Origin: Lingula anatina
Taxonomy: Eukaryota > Brachiopoda > Lingulata > Lingulida > Lingulidae
NCBI RefSeq assembly: GCF_001039355.2
Contig: NW_019773959.1
Span: forward strand, 271,256-335,255
Length of the DNA stretch: 64,000 nucleotides
Direction of reading: 5' to 3'
Shown here: piece after piece, positions 37,461 through 50,181 of the stretch
How positions within the stretch are numbered: the first letter of the stretch is position 1
How the letters are laid out: each line of letters begins with the position of its first letter
Position numbers and translations under genes: made by a program
The notes under the pieces: model-generated
What the model was told of the DNA's origin: nothing
Seen by the model: the letters and a program-made list of their open reading frames with translations, nothing else
The model's database searches: none

Positions 37461-38402
37461 GTCAGTGATTTATTTACTTGGGCGGATGGGACCTGGGGCA
37501 GTGGGTGAGGTGTGAACTTGGGTAACACTTCAGGTGCCAACTCTATGTTTGAGGAGAATTTGTTTGGAAATAATCATGTGCCGCGGAGCATGCTTATGCT
37601 TAAATTTAAAGTGACTTTAAGGTGACTCCTGATGAACAGAACAAAACTAAAAGTAATAGTTAAACATAGCAAAAATACTCCTCCCACAGTTTTTTTTTTG
37701 TTGGATATGTATACTAGCCAAAAAAGGAAAAACAAATTTATTTTATGCATATGGCTTTATGGTTTTATGAGTCTCCCTTCTCCATTCTTCCACCAGTACC
37801 TTAACTCATGACAGTGGTAGGCTATGGCTGGCAGTTATGATGTCATCTGCCTAGTTCATCACTAGCATGCTCAATCTGAGACATGTCTTGTCTCAAAAAG
37901 AAGTCTCCATCTGCTTTTCTGCAGGTATGCTTGTGCTATCCTGGCAGTATGGGGACAGGTGTTGTCCTGCAGGAGCAAGCGTAGGGTTGGGTGTTGATGC
38001 ATAAATGGCACAATCACCATGAGTTCTGTCTGGAAATTGCCACTTACTGTATACCTGCCAAAACCATAACACTGTGCTCGTGGCATAACCCCTGTCCAGA
38101 TCAGCTAGCCGTGACATGATGTCACCATGGATTACAGTTTCCTTAACTTGATTTTTTGATTCCTGTGTTCTCTGGCATTGATTGTGGACAACTGAATTCT
38201 GCAAGACTTTTGTCCTAGTTTGTTTTCAGATGAGATCTGATGTCTGAAAATCTAAAGCCAGCCATCATTTGAAATCATTTATGTGTATCAGTACTGGCCT
38301 GCAGAACTGAGATGGTGTTCTGTCACTGAATATAGTGACCATTCTAATGTGTGCATATTTGGCCATTTTGAAGCACTGTGGTCAAAATGAAAACTTGCAT
38401 TT

Positions 38403-38450
<48 letters not shown>

Positions 38451-41400
38451 AAGGATATATTATTATGTTGAAACTGACAATGAGGTCCAGCTAGAAATCC
38501 TGTAAACTAACTAACTAATATTTTTTTCTTGTCAAAGCTATTATGTAATTATGAGCATTGTCTTGTTTAATTATCTTAATAGGATGAAGCTCAGCTTTTT
38601 TCCTCATTAAATCATGAGATGTAATATGTGTACATATTTAACAGAGAGAAAAAAAGTCATTTGAAATCAGAAGGAACTTAATCATAGCAATTATTTTGAT
38701 TGATCATGCAAATTGTTATTAATGCAATTTAAGCTTAGCTACTAGAATTTGATTTCTCTGGGGATCTAAATCTTGACTAAGGGGACGGCAAAAGTGTACG
38801 CTAGACAGAGAAAACGTCTTGTGCATTTTAAACAGTCCGGAACAAAATAACAAAAGTCAGCTGCAGTTACTTGGTACTTCTTTGGCATTCAGCAATTGAA
38901 CATCACTGACTTAGACACTGTCAGTTTGTTGCTTAAATTCCAAAAAACCTTCCATGGAGGTGCTGAGCATGTAAAGAAGAAAATTCACTGTGAAACGTTA
39001 CAGCTTGGATCAGGAGCAGGATAATATAGCCAGCTATTCAAATCATTTTTTTCTGAAAAATTTTAATGTGGACATTTTACTGTGAAATCTACATGTATGT
39101 TGGCATAGAGCCTAGAATCAATTTTTGATTCAGTGGGGACCTTAACCTGGCAAAAAGGACAGTTCATTCAAACCCTCTGACTATCCGGTATGAATTGTAC
39201 CCCCTTACCGATAAGCCAAACCATGGGCCTGAGGAGAGATGTAGTCTTGCCCAAAGATTGCCCTTGTTCACATCTTTTGTAATCTTATGCCTAATATTAG
39301 TGAAACAAAGACCATTGGTGCCTTTTTCATTTTGCTTGATTAAAATGCCATTTTATAAAATGTTACAAGGAATTATTTATTTGAAAGTATTAGTTAAAAC
39401 AACTAAAAACATGCAACATGAACATGCATGGGTACAGAACTTAAAGAGCTGTATCTGCAGTTTATTTAGAGGTACATGTATTTTGATAACTTTGTTTTCT
39501 CTTTGTATTCTCAAATGACTCTCCTTTGTTTTTGCACATGGAGGCATGCTGTAGTACATGTGAATTTGACCACAATTCTTGTGTTCTTCCCGGCAAGAAC
39601 ACCAGGCCCTTTGTTACCTAATATCCTTGGAATTTGATGAACTTGTAGCTTGTTTTCCACCATATTAGCTTAACACACTCCCCATGTTATTCTTGCTGTA
39701 CACAAAACCCATCAAGCTGACAGAAACAATCTTTTCCAGAAACAGAAATAGACTAAATGGTTGTAAACATATTGGGTTTCTAGGCAGTTCTGTCAACTTG
39801 CAGAATATTATCCCCTCTTTTTGCTTATAGCCATGTATATACACAACACTTTGTCTATGTAAATCTATCACTAACTTTTCTCTGGCAGGCAGTCTGAAAT
39901 GAAAGAAAATATTCACTATGTGGAACTACCAGTTTTAGAAAACTTCCCTTCACCTATTTATACATGAATAAGGGTTGTCTTACAGAATTTCAGATATAGA
40001 AAAAAAGAAAAAATATCATGTTGAGATGGATGAATTTAATTTAGAGTTCACTGAAGGCTATTTTTGAAATACAATCCAGGTTCTTCAAGATCTAAAAGTG
40101 AGAAATGGCCTGATAATGGTGAATGCTGTGCCTGTGGGACGGCCAAATACAGGATGACCTTTCAAGGAAACTGGACTAGACAGAGACATCCAAAAGATTT
40201 TCCAACAGGTAATTACCACTTTCACACCTGTCTGGTTTGGTTTTAGTCTGTGTCATGCAAGGTGAAATGGTCAATGAGTCTGAATTTCTTGGCGAAACCA
40301 AGAGATTGAACACCTGTCAGATAGAGAGACAGGTGTTGACTTAATTGTTACTAAATTTAAGAGGTATCTGCTTATACCAAACACCAAGCATTAAGATACT
40401 GAAGAAAGGTGTTTATTTGTTTATGATGAACATGTAGAATATAGGATTTAATGGAGAAAACCAAAATTAAAAAGAAAATATAAAAGAACATGTATTTGCT
40501 TTTTTTTTTTTATTCGATCTTGTTGCATTAAAAATAAAGCTTTAATAAATGCATGATAGATTTTCACTTTTAGAATATGGTTTGTTATATGGTTTTGTCA
40601 CAAAATTTAAATTTATGGAAAAAGTCATCCTTCTGAACCTTTCTTTTGAAAAGGTCACATTGCCAACCTCATCCACTGGTCTAATCTGATTGGGGCAACC
40701 CATGGGCCCAGCTACAAAATCTGGCAGTTTGGAGATTACGCCTCAGAAGCAGTGAGATGGGTCTGTGAATATGGCTCACCAGGAAAACTAGAGACACAAT
40801 TCAAGCAGCATGTAAGTTGATGTTACAAGAAGATTGCTGAGATTAAGTGACAGTTTGATGGCTCTAGAGACATTTAAGAACAGAGCCAGTGCATTTTAAT
40901 TGGGTTCCTGCTAGCAGACATTGACGTAGAAGCATTTAATGGTGAATGGAAGTGACCTTATGTTTTTTTTATGGCATGCAATACGTTAGAGTGAAAGAAT
41001 AAATTGACACTTTATATTAGCCACTTTTATTCCAGCATCTCCTACATGTACCCCTATTTGTTGTTTGAACAAGACAGACAATAAAAAAAAACAACATTCT
41101 TTAATTGTTACAAATTTGCTTATTTGATCAAAGCATGCACATTGTATGGCCACATTAAATTTTTTAAATAAAATTCTGGACAAATAATATAATGAAAAGT
41201 ATATGTTGGTAATCTAATAATAGATAAATGAATCAATTATGTTATAAATCACTTTTGGTGTCAAAACCTGTCTTCAGCTTTACAATCAATTTTATTTTAT
41301 TTCTCAGAGTTCAGCTATCCGCACAGTGATCAGTACCCATGGATTATGGGGAATGAGTAACTTGATGAAGCCTGTCTCAGCTCATTTCAGTGTCAGTAAG

Positions 41401-44400
41401 AAGCACCATTTAATGTCAGTACTGACCATGTTTGGACCCAGTCCAGACTGGTGTGTAGGTAAGGCTGTGAATGGTTTACAATTAAGACACATACACCAAA
41501 TTGTGTAGTAATTTTGTTTTCATTTTATGAAGTGGGATATTGATTGCTTTCCTCTTTGTTGACAACTGAAACCTGATAGCTGGTTAGATAGAGCCTGGCT
41601 TGCCAATTATGGGTTGTATGGAGTTGTGTCCTTAGTTACATTATGGAAAATTCTTGCTTTTATTCTCAGTTATGGTTGGAATCCTGAGGGACGTGTTATA
41701 GGAGGTCATGTGTAACGTGGGATCTATATTATGAACAAGGGTTCATCCTTAATAACACATTTGTATCCAGGGATTGAAGCTCCCATAGTCATATGATTTT
41801 GTAATCAGTTGTGGACAAAAGTAATCCAGTCAACCATACTGTAATCTGCTTGAGCAGAATTATACACTATGAACTATTATGTGAATTTGTTCACACAAAA
41901 TCTGTCTCACATGATTGATTATTACTGGCCTCTATGGAATATGTAAGTCTACAGAATGTCATGTTATGTAATTTTCTCCAGTATGACGTTCTTTACAAAT
42001 GAAAAGAAAGAGAGAGAGAGCTTCTTCACTCATTTGCAGCATGGAGCTGTAGATATATGGCAGTAGTAGACATGCAACCATGAATAATTGAAGCTTTCAG
42101 TTATTCCTGTCTAAAGATGAGCAGTGTTTCATTCAGAAATTTTATATCATACTTAAGACTCCTGAATAATCAAAATCTTCAGTCAAATTGAATAGAGGTT
42201 AGGTAAAATAAATGACTTTCTTTTTCGTAGCCAAACTTCTTATTCAGTCAATAGTGAATTTATTATATGCTATTTATCTTGACCCCCAAAAATGTTTAGA
42301 AAAAAGTTTTTATTGATGTGTCATGAAAGTGTATTTTAAGTGCAGGATCACATCTGCTTACATTTTCTGTTCACATTGATGATTTTATAAGTGCTTCTTA
42401 TTATTGACAATGTACTGGTAGGTTTTGATAAGCTATGATACCATCCTTTGATGCCATAAATCCTGGATGTCTGTCTATAACAAATAAAAAACCCTGTCTT
42501 GAATCCACTATTTCAGGTGTTCCCAGTCTGAGTTTGTGCCTCCCTAACTGTACCTGGGCAGGGGACCAGACCATTGACTTGTATCCATGGGATGCAGGCA
42601 CTGACAGCGGGATCACCTATGCTGTAAGTAATGGCAGCTGAGGCATGAGCTGGATGTTTTCGTGATAGCACTGCTCCCTTATTTTTCGTATGTCACTGTA
42701 CAATGATGTAAGAGAAGTCAGGCTTTTAAAACATTTAAAACATTCTGCTTAAATTTGGTTACGTGAATAACATATCAGAAGTACTGTTACAATATTGCTT
42801 TCTTGATGATAGATTCACTGCATAGTGGCCTAAGAAAAAACATCAAAGTGCATGAAAGACTTACTTTTATCTGGCAATTTGAAAAAATTAAAAATACACA
42901 AAAATATTTAAATACAAATATGTAGATGCAAAAATACAGTGTTTTCACTGTGGCATTATGCACTACACAACCTGTTTCAGTCTCCCAACATGAAGACTCA
43001 TCCTCAAGAGAAGATCCATAGACTGACCAACACCTACCCAGACAACATCAAGTCTCCTTTCTATGGCCTGTATCCCATCAAACCTCTGGCACAGTTACAC
43101 ATCAAACGCCTCACCCCAGCAGCTGCCCCGGGACAGTGCACCAGTGATGAGGGTGGTATGTAACTGTGACTCTCATACTTCAGCATTTTGTCCTTTCTGA
43201 TACAACGTAACTTTTATATATCCTCCATCCTGAATAACAGGGACAGATCCAGAGATACTTTCTGACAGTCTTCCAAATTATCTTTGTTAATGCATCCTAC
43301 ATTTTTGACCATCTCCCAACAGAAAAAATGTCAATGTAAACTTAAAAATCCAGACAGTCTTCTGGAAGACCCAGAAGACAACTTCCATCTGCCCCGGAAG
43401 AATACAAGATATAATTTAGATAAATGGCAAACATGATTGATACTTGGCCAATAAAGGCTGCTTTAATGTATGCAAACACAAGGTCAATTTTACCTTGACA
43501 AGGCAATCAAAAGAGTAATTCAAGTGATAAGAATACTAAATTATACCACTGATCAAGATTTTGCAGTTACATGGTACATAAAAACAACATATTTAGGGCT
43601 ACACATTACTTATCTTATTACTGTATTACATCTAAGTTATAGAGAAGAAAACTTTGAGATCTTTAAGACTGTTAACTTACTGCCTTGTAGACATGCCCCC
43701 AAACACTCACCACATTAAAGCTTAAAGTTGAAGTTAAATCACTGATTGTAAATTTATATTATACCAGAAAGCACATTTTTGACACAACTTTCACATTCAG
43801 CTGGATAGCATTAGTAATTGGAATTTTAAAGTTTGATTTATGTTAACATGTTTTAATTGCCAAGATAATAAAATATATCTAGTCTTTACTTTCTTATGCA
43901 GATGAAGATCCAGGGATTGGCTTCCTTGATAGAAGAGTGGAGAAAAAGCACAGAAAACACCAAAGAAATAAGAACAAGGACAGAGACAGGGTTTTATCAG
44001 ATGAAGAACAGAAGCAGATGATTATGAAAAAAGGTAAAAGCAGGTTTGAAATAGATGATTATTTAAAGTTGCATGTTTTATGTTTCGAAGTGACATAAAG
44101 TGGATATGTATTAAAATGTTGAAAAATGATTTACAATAGTTAAAATATGCTAATAGGTTCAGATGTGCTTACAATTTTGATGAATTTATTTGTGCATGTT
44201 TATATATGCTGCTATGTTTGTTGCTTGGCTTGCAAGCTGCATATACCTGTGGATATGGGTATGCAGGTAGGATGTCTGGATGGGGCTATTGTCCTGTTGT
44301 GTGGTGTCCTCTTGGGTGCACTCGTCCTTTAATGTTGTAGTTGTGACTTCACATGAAAATACTTGGGAGTATATACTTGAAACTGAAAATACCTTACCTT

Positions 44401-47400
44401 TCTATATATATGAATTTATGGCTTTTAGTAATCTCTTGAAATAGATTTTTTCATACCTTGTTCGACACTGGTCTTTCAAATTAGGTTTAGATTCCCCCCT
44501 CCCTCCCCCCCCATCACAGTTTCTAGAAGGATGTACTTTAGAGCACTATCCTTTACCCTTATCAACCAAATATTACCACTGTTTGTACTATAGATAAAGT
44601 AAGAACTCTTGTTGTGTGATACTCTTTTGCATTAAGGCATTTTGCTTAAAAATGCATTGTAAACTCATGTGAAAAAAGATTGTGAAAAGATGGGACAAAA
44701 CTGATGGCTAAATTTAACTCAATAAAATGGCGTTTCTCACAATATTATTCAAGTAATAGACTATATCAAAACATCAATTTAAATGTGAACTGAAATTGGA
44801 AAAAAACTATTAAGAACTTTATTTGGAGATAATCAGTATAATTGGGCATTATAATTGATTGTATTACAGCCATGATGGAAAAGTGTCCACTGTCAGAATG
44901 GGAAGACTGGTCAAAATGCAGCGTCACGTGTGGCATTGGCATGCGTGTGCGCTTCCGCAAATATCTCAAGGACGTGACTCCGGCTGAATGTCAGGATGAA
45001 TTGATGGACAAGGAAGAGTGCTTGGGCTTTGAGAACATCTGTAATAAAAATGACAAGTGTGCTACCACGAATTGGTCCCAATGGTCTCCCTGTAGTGTCA
45101 CCTGTGGTAAGGGGGTCAGGGAGAGAACACGCATGTATCTCAAGCCAGAGATGGTGCGGAGATGTTCCAAGGACATGACAGAGAGTGAGATGTGCATGAC
45201 TGAGATAATGGACTGTAGGAAAGCTGAGGCCATGCTGGATTATGCAGGTAGATAGAAAGGTTTTGAATGAAATGCTTGGATTGAAATTATTGACTTCAAT
45301 TTTAATTCAGGCATCCAGTAATTAAGGCTTTCTCCATCTAGAATTTAAAATTTTCATAATCTTCTTGCAAATGAAATCATTGTGTCATTGCCCCATCATC
45401 TTGAATATTTGTTGAAAATCATAATAAGTTGAATAATAACAATAAGTTGAAGCAAGTTGTAATGTTTACTTACATAACCTTTTGTTTAACTTTTAACCAA
45501 AATCGTAGTATATGTAACAGTCTAGATCTTTTCCATTCTGCATTGGAAAAAAGAACTTAAAAGATTGTATAATTTTCTCCAATTCACACAGACATTTGTC
45601 AAAAGCCCTACGAAGCAGGCAGATGCAAAGGGAGTTTTAGGAGATGGTACTTTGATAAGGACATGCAGAAGTGTCTACCTTTTGTCTATGGGGGTTGCCG
45701 TGGAAACAAAAATAATTTTGAGACAGAGGCTGAATGCAACCAGAAATGTTCGACAGTGATGCAAGCAAATGGTAATGAAACAGTTAAATGTTTCCTGTTA
45801 GCTATATTTTGAATATATTGCAGCTTATTTAGCAAAATTTCAGATGGTAAATCCTTTTTATGATAGATATATGAACTGTCTTAAATCTTTCTCAGAATAT
45901 TTGATTTTTCACTAGAAAGTTCGGTATTTCACTTGAAAAATTATCATGGTTGTTTTCACGAATTGAGTGACCTTAAATGTGGTATTGACAAATGCAGCAT
46001 TATAAAAGGCTTTTGCCATTTACAGCAATCTTGATGGCTAAAAAACTCATGATGCAGTTTGGACTCCAGAATACTTCATCAGATTCTGACAGGAGAGGTC
46101 CTACCACTGAAGGTAACAGTGAAGTGCTTATAAAGACCTGTAATGCATGGCAGGCCTTTATGAAGCAAGAAGTTACTTTTCCTGGAAATTTCAACACCAA
46201 GGCATACCATATCCAAAACTATTGACAGGGTTTCAGTTTATAAACTCATTGTTGAGTAATGGAGAAGTAGCTTGGTGAGCTTCACATATAATTAGTACCA
46301 CCAGCGTGTACGCTGGCGGTACTCATGGTTTTAGTCCCGACCCGTCTCGTCCGGCTCCGCCGGCTCCGTTGGCTCCGCCGGCTCCGCCGGCTCCGTAAGC
46401 TCCGCCGGCTCCGCGTACTGGCGCCGGATACAAGTCACCGTTACCGCTTCTCCTCCTAGACCACAAGGACCCCTGTCCCCATCTCTTGGATTTAGGTCAC
46501 ATATAACCTCAACTTGAACCCCCAGGTTTTTTTGTCTCAGTCGGTACATTGACCTGGGCGTGACGCTCCTTGAAATGCACCCTTGTCAAAATTTTTGAAA
46601 ATTCAATGCCAATTATCTACCCTACGGAAGGAATTATGGGAAAATTTTCTACAGACGGCTTTCCAAAAGTCATATGTGTAGATTNAAAAATAGAAATTAA
46701 AACTTCTGTAATTGCATGTTTTGGATAGGATGTACCTTGGTGATGAAGGGAAAATCATTGTTATTTCCAGGTAAATTAATTTCCTTTACTAAGTAAGGTC
46801 TAACACTGCATCGATGCTGGAAAAAGCAGAGTGACAGTGTAATGTTACATGTTGTCTTGTTTTCGTTATCTTAAAGAAAGTCCTCTCGGTGAAGGTATAT
46901 GTCAAAGATGTTAATGTTTTTTAGTCTTTATAGAAGTGTTGCACTTCTTACTTGTTATCCTGTATAACTAATTGTCATCACTTCTATACTATTTTCATAC
47001 TGCATTTTTATAAACTACTGCACATTGTCTTGTATTATATGTCATGTTCATAAGTGGTACCTCAGAAATATGGATCATGTAAAGCTTCATAAATGGATAT
47101 TAATTTACAAGATATTTTTAAAAAATCAATTGTTTTCTGTAAAGTGCAGCTTATGCAAAGTATTTCTGTAACGTCCGTCGTTACTATCCATGCCCAGACT
47201 GCTGAGGTACCACTCCCCTTCACAACCTTATAGCCCCCTGAGTGTGCCTCCCATTTCAGAAGTGTGTCTGGACCTTCCTGATGTGGGGCCCTGTTATGGG
47301 GACTTCCCAAGGTGGTATTACAGCTTCCCAATGGGGAAGTGCCTGCCGTTTAAGTTTGGTGGGTGTGGAGGGAATAATAACAGGTTCTTCTCACAGCCGG

Positions 47401-47936
47401 AGTGCGAGGAGAGATGTGTGTCTGCTATGGCTGACAAAGGTCAGTTATCAAGACTGGACAGTGGTCTCATGTTGCTGTTTATGTAATTATACACACATAC
47501 TCGTGCATGCACACACATACAAACTTGCCAGCACATGTACAACATCAACACATAGTAATGATGTATAGTAATCATTGCTGCTGTCATGGCAAAGTCATTG
47601 TGTTGGACTGTGATTTATGAAACTTGCATGGTCAGAGGTAGATTGTTGTTTAGTCAAAAGCATAACAGAAGTAAGTGCTAGGCTGGGGCTATTTGAAATG
47701 TGCAACAGAATGGTTTAATATGTAGTTGTAATGCTATGCAATTTCTGCATATGCTGCTGAGTTTTTTTTTCTTTGGGGTGGGGGAGGGGGGAAGCTAGCA
47801 TGGTAACTAAGGAGACGAGGAGAACGGTTAAAAATGTTGCTTTCAGCCATGCTTATTACAGTTTTTAAAGTTGCTGAAAACAGTCTTTGAAATTCTTTGG
47901 CATAAGGGTGCATGTGGACAGTTAATGCAAAAAAAA

Positions 47937-47974
<38 letters not shown>

Positions 47975-50181
47975 TGCTTTTTGCTATCTTTCTTCTTATT
48001 GTAACAGTATGAAAGATTGTCATGCTCCTACTCTAGTTTGAATATTCCTTGGTTCTTTATGTCTCTGCAGTGTGCATAATATAACATCTTACCAGTGTCT
48101 CTGCTTTATGTAATGTTATTTGTGATCTGCTGCATCTTAAACTGGCTTGATGTTTTGCACGTTACAAAGAAATTATTTTTGTTTCAGGTTTCATTTATTT
48201 TTTTTTACTGGTGACTCACTTGTAGCTAAAATTAAGAAGCAGCTCCTGATCATAAAGAACTGTTAGTTTTTGTATAGTTTAGATTGAGTTAGGTTAGTTT
48301 TGAGATTATATTGAAGTATTTTATTTGCTCATTTAAAGAGATTCACATTATATTAACATCATTGAACTATAGCTTATTAAAACACTAAGTGGTAACAATA
48401 AATTGAATGAAAGCTGTTTGTTTTGCTCCACATCATTGACCTTTGTCACTGGTTCACTGCCATATAATTAGTTCTGTCTGTTACAGTTGCCATGATGGAA
48501 AAGCTGAAAATGATGCAGGGGCAGCAGCATGGTGGAGGAAGTGATGAAGAGATCCAGGCAGCCATGATGGCTAAAAGGAAAATGATGCAGCAGACAACCG
48601 AAGAAAATGAGAAATCAGAACCTGATAAAATCGACTGCATGGTGACACAGTGGACCGAGTGGTCATCATGCTCGGTCACGTGTGGCCGCGGGCGAGTGAC
48701 ACGCTATCGGATGATCAAGGTTCAGCCTGAAAATGGTGGGAAAAAATGTCCCAAGAAGATGCGACAGAGGAAAAAGTGCAAACATAGGAAATGTAGTGAG
48801 TATTAATAGTATATCTTTATAAGTTGATTAAAGGTACATACGAACCGAGCATCGCTGGAGCATAGATTCCCAGTAACACATGTAAACTACTTCTACTAGT
48901 TTCTTATACAACTCGAATAAATTCGTCATGCCAAGGGATAAACTGAATAGATCACTCGATCAGCCATAAAAGAGCTTTAGGCTGCTCCTTTCTTTAAATT
49001 TTTGATTGGAAATTTAACCTACTTTTCTGCCCCATTGACATACAGCATAGAATGCTAGCAGAAAAATCCATTCAAACATCATTTTCGGGTAAAATTAAAC
49101 ATTGCCTTTTGGTAATTCTCTTAATAATACTATTTGAAACTATATGCTGACATTTGTTTGGTTTTTGTGACAAAAAATTGACTTTGTATGCATCTTTAAT
49201 GAAAAAGAGCAAAACTTTATTCGGTCATTGACAGTTGTTGAAAAGTTGAAACATGTTAAATTGTCTAATGTGAACTCTCACTTACATTTAAATTGAAGTA
49301 TTTGATAGTGATTTGGGTAAAGCAATGTAGATGTAGATAGTATTTTTCTATTATTTATAAAGTGAATACAGCTGTTTATATAACCAGCTTCTTGTTGTAT
49401 TTCTGTACTGACACTTTTCTGACAATAAACACACCAGTTCATGCATTTGTTGGAACTGACTTTATTGACCTTATAACATGTTACATATCAATGTGCCAGG
49501 GTGCAGTGTTAAGTGCTACACAATAAAGTACCTTAGGTCTGTAAATACAGAACACTTCTGGTATTTGTTTCAGGCAAAGGGACCCATAAGACAGACACTG
49601 GTCATCCTGAGAAGTCCAGTAGAGTACAGCCTGTACAGAATACACGTAAGCTTCATAATTAGTTCACAATTTGTCACAGGTTGAAATATTAAATTGGTGT
49701 TAGATACTTACAAACACCTAATGAAACCAGTCAAAGGCTCACAAAAAACCTGATTCTGTCAATTTTTTGAAAGTTATCGGAAAGTGGTACAGAGAAAAAT
49801 AGTTATGTAAAGAAATAAGAAATTAATTTATTTAGAGATTGATATCACATGACATATTGAAAACATTGTGGAACACAACTAAATGTTTAGAATAATTCAC
49901 ACAGAATATGACAATTCGGAAAGAGAAATACTGCAAATATCATTTACTTGTAGGTATTGAATGTTTTATTTTCAGAGTCGAGTAATGAGTTTCGTAAGAG
50001 CACAGAGCGTGTAGACTGCGTGCTGGGAGGCTGGGGACCCTGGACGCCATGTGCCAAGACATGTGGATATGACAGCATTCAGGAGAGGTCAAAACATGTC
50101 CTTGTCGAGCCCCAGAATGGAGGTAGACCCTGTGGACCAAAACTACAGAGGAGATACTGTAATTTACAACCTTGTTATTAA
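33876..50181 (+). CDS. SPON1: F-spondin with two Kunitz domains, complete (17 exons, 935 aa)
   Basis: Secreted matrix protein of the F-spondin family, which guides axons and cell adhesion in vertebrates. Exons: 33876-34080, 34700-34803, 36905-37062, 37384-37460, 40080-40208, 40654-40811, 41308-41458, 42517-42623, 42981-43155, 43902-44033, 44870-45247, 45592-45771, 46026-46112, 47260-47439, 48487-48795, 49574-49645 and 49976-50181. All junctions are in phase. Order: signal peptide (LLLLTLLAICGLVTS), Reeler, Spondin_N, TSP1, TSP1, Kunitz, linker, Kunitz, TSP1, linker, TSP1. Human F-spondin has six TSP1 repeats and no Kunitz domain. Kunitz domains are known in some invertebrate spondins, so this is an orthologue or close relative with a lineage-specific C-terminal half. 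From exon 9 to the end, all internal junctions are phase 1. Confidence 0.93.
37790..38340 (-). pseudogene. Tc1/mariner-type transposase remnant in an F-spondin intron
   Basis: Minus-strand translation in two overlapping frames gives LLLQDNTCPHTARIAQAYLQ. This matches the conserved QDNA-x-PHTAR block around the second catalytic Asp of Tc1-family transposases. Upstream segments such as VIHGDIMSRLADLDRG occur in another frame. The frame is broken and no complete transposase remains. A long poly-T tract lies beside it. Confidence 0.75.
38407..38448. repeat. Poly-T tract of about 42 bases
   Basis: An uninterrupted T run adjacent to the transposase remnant, in an F-spondin intron. Confidence 0.95.
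40080..43155 (+). other. SPON1: Spondin_N domain exons 5-9
   Basis: Family blocks in order: CCACGTAKYRMTFQGNWTRQ, HIANLIHWSNLIGATHGPSY, KIWQFGDYASEAVRWVCEYG, TVISTHGLWGMSN, MFGPSPDWCVG, LCLPNCTWAGDQTIDLYPWD, DAGTDSGITYA and PFYGLYPIKPLAQLHIKRL. The spondin Ca-binding acidic residues (PSPDW, DAGTD) are retained. Confidence 0.93.
43238..43396. mobile_element. CAGGG-ended MITE, copy 2
   Basis: A diverged relative of 4608-4775. They share CAGGG(G/A)C(G/A)GATCCAGAGATA, TTTCTGACAGTCTTCCAAATT and GAAGACCCAGAAGAC, with similar length. It lies in an F-spondin intron. The right terminus is eroded and no target duplication was found. Confidence 0.7.
44870..45247 (+). other. SPON1: Two thrombospondin type 1 repeats (exon 11)
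   Basis: The repeats start CPLSEWEDWSKCSVTCGIG and CATTNWSQWSPCSVTCGKG. The WxxWSxC motifs suit C-mannosylation and the CSVTCG motif is the classic TSR core. Both repeats share one phase 1-1 exon. Confidence 0.95.
45592..45771 (+). other. SPON1: Kunitz domain 1, Lys at predicted P1
   Basis: Six cysteines with Kunitz spacing. The reactive loop is GRC-K-G, and FVYGGCRGNKNNF and ECNQKC follow. Lys after the second Cys aligns with P1 of pancreatic trypsin inhibitor, suggesting trypsin-like targets. It is a single phase 1-1 exon. Confidence 0.92.
46295..46440. repeat. Hairpin followed by a GGCTCCGCC minisatellite
   Basis: A stem with 12-bp arms (one mismatch) and a 4-base loop at 46295-46322 is followed by imperfect 9-bp GGCTCCGCC repeats at about 46353-46410. 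The patch is GC-rich in an AT-rich intron and lies upstream of an N at 46685. Confidence 0.75.
47260..47439 (+). other. SPON1: Kunitz domain 2, Tyr at predicted P1
   Basis: Six cysteines in Kunitz spacing. The loop is GPC-Y-G, and FKFGGCGGNNNRFF and ECEERC follow. Tyr at P1 suggests chymotrypsin-like specificity, unlike domain 1. It is a phase 1-1 exon of exactly the same length as domain 1 (180 bp). Confidence 0.92.
47939..47975. repeat. (AAT)n microsatellite
   Basis: About twelve AAT units in an F-spondin intron. Confidence 0.9.
48487..50181 (+). other. SPON1: Linker plus third and fourth thrombospondin type 1 repeats (exons 15-17)
   Basis: Exon 15 starts with a Met/Lys/Gln-rich linker, then TSP1-3 (VTQWTEWSSCSVTCGRG). 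Exon 16 is a short Ser/Thr-rich linker. Exon 17 is TSP1-4 (GGWGPWTPCAKTCGYD) and ends NLQPCY and stop. TSP1-4 is the most diverged repeat. Confidence 0.93.

Noticed and set aside
37871-38204. Functional transposase gene
   Set aside because: The Tc1-like blocks fall in two frames and the remainder is missing; it is a relic.
46331-46549. Minus-strand frame with repeated EPAEPAEPTEP
   Set aside because: It is a translation of the GGCTCCGCC minisatellite inside an F-spondin intron, with no start, splice or polyadenylation context.
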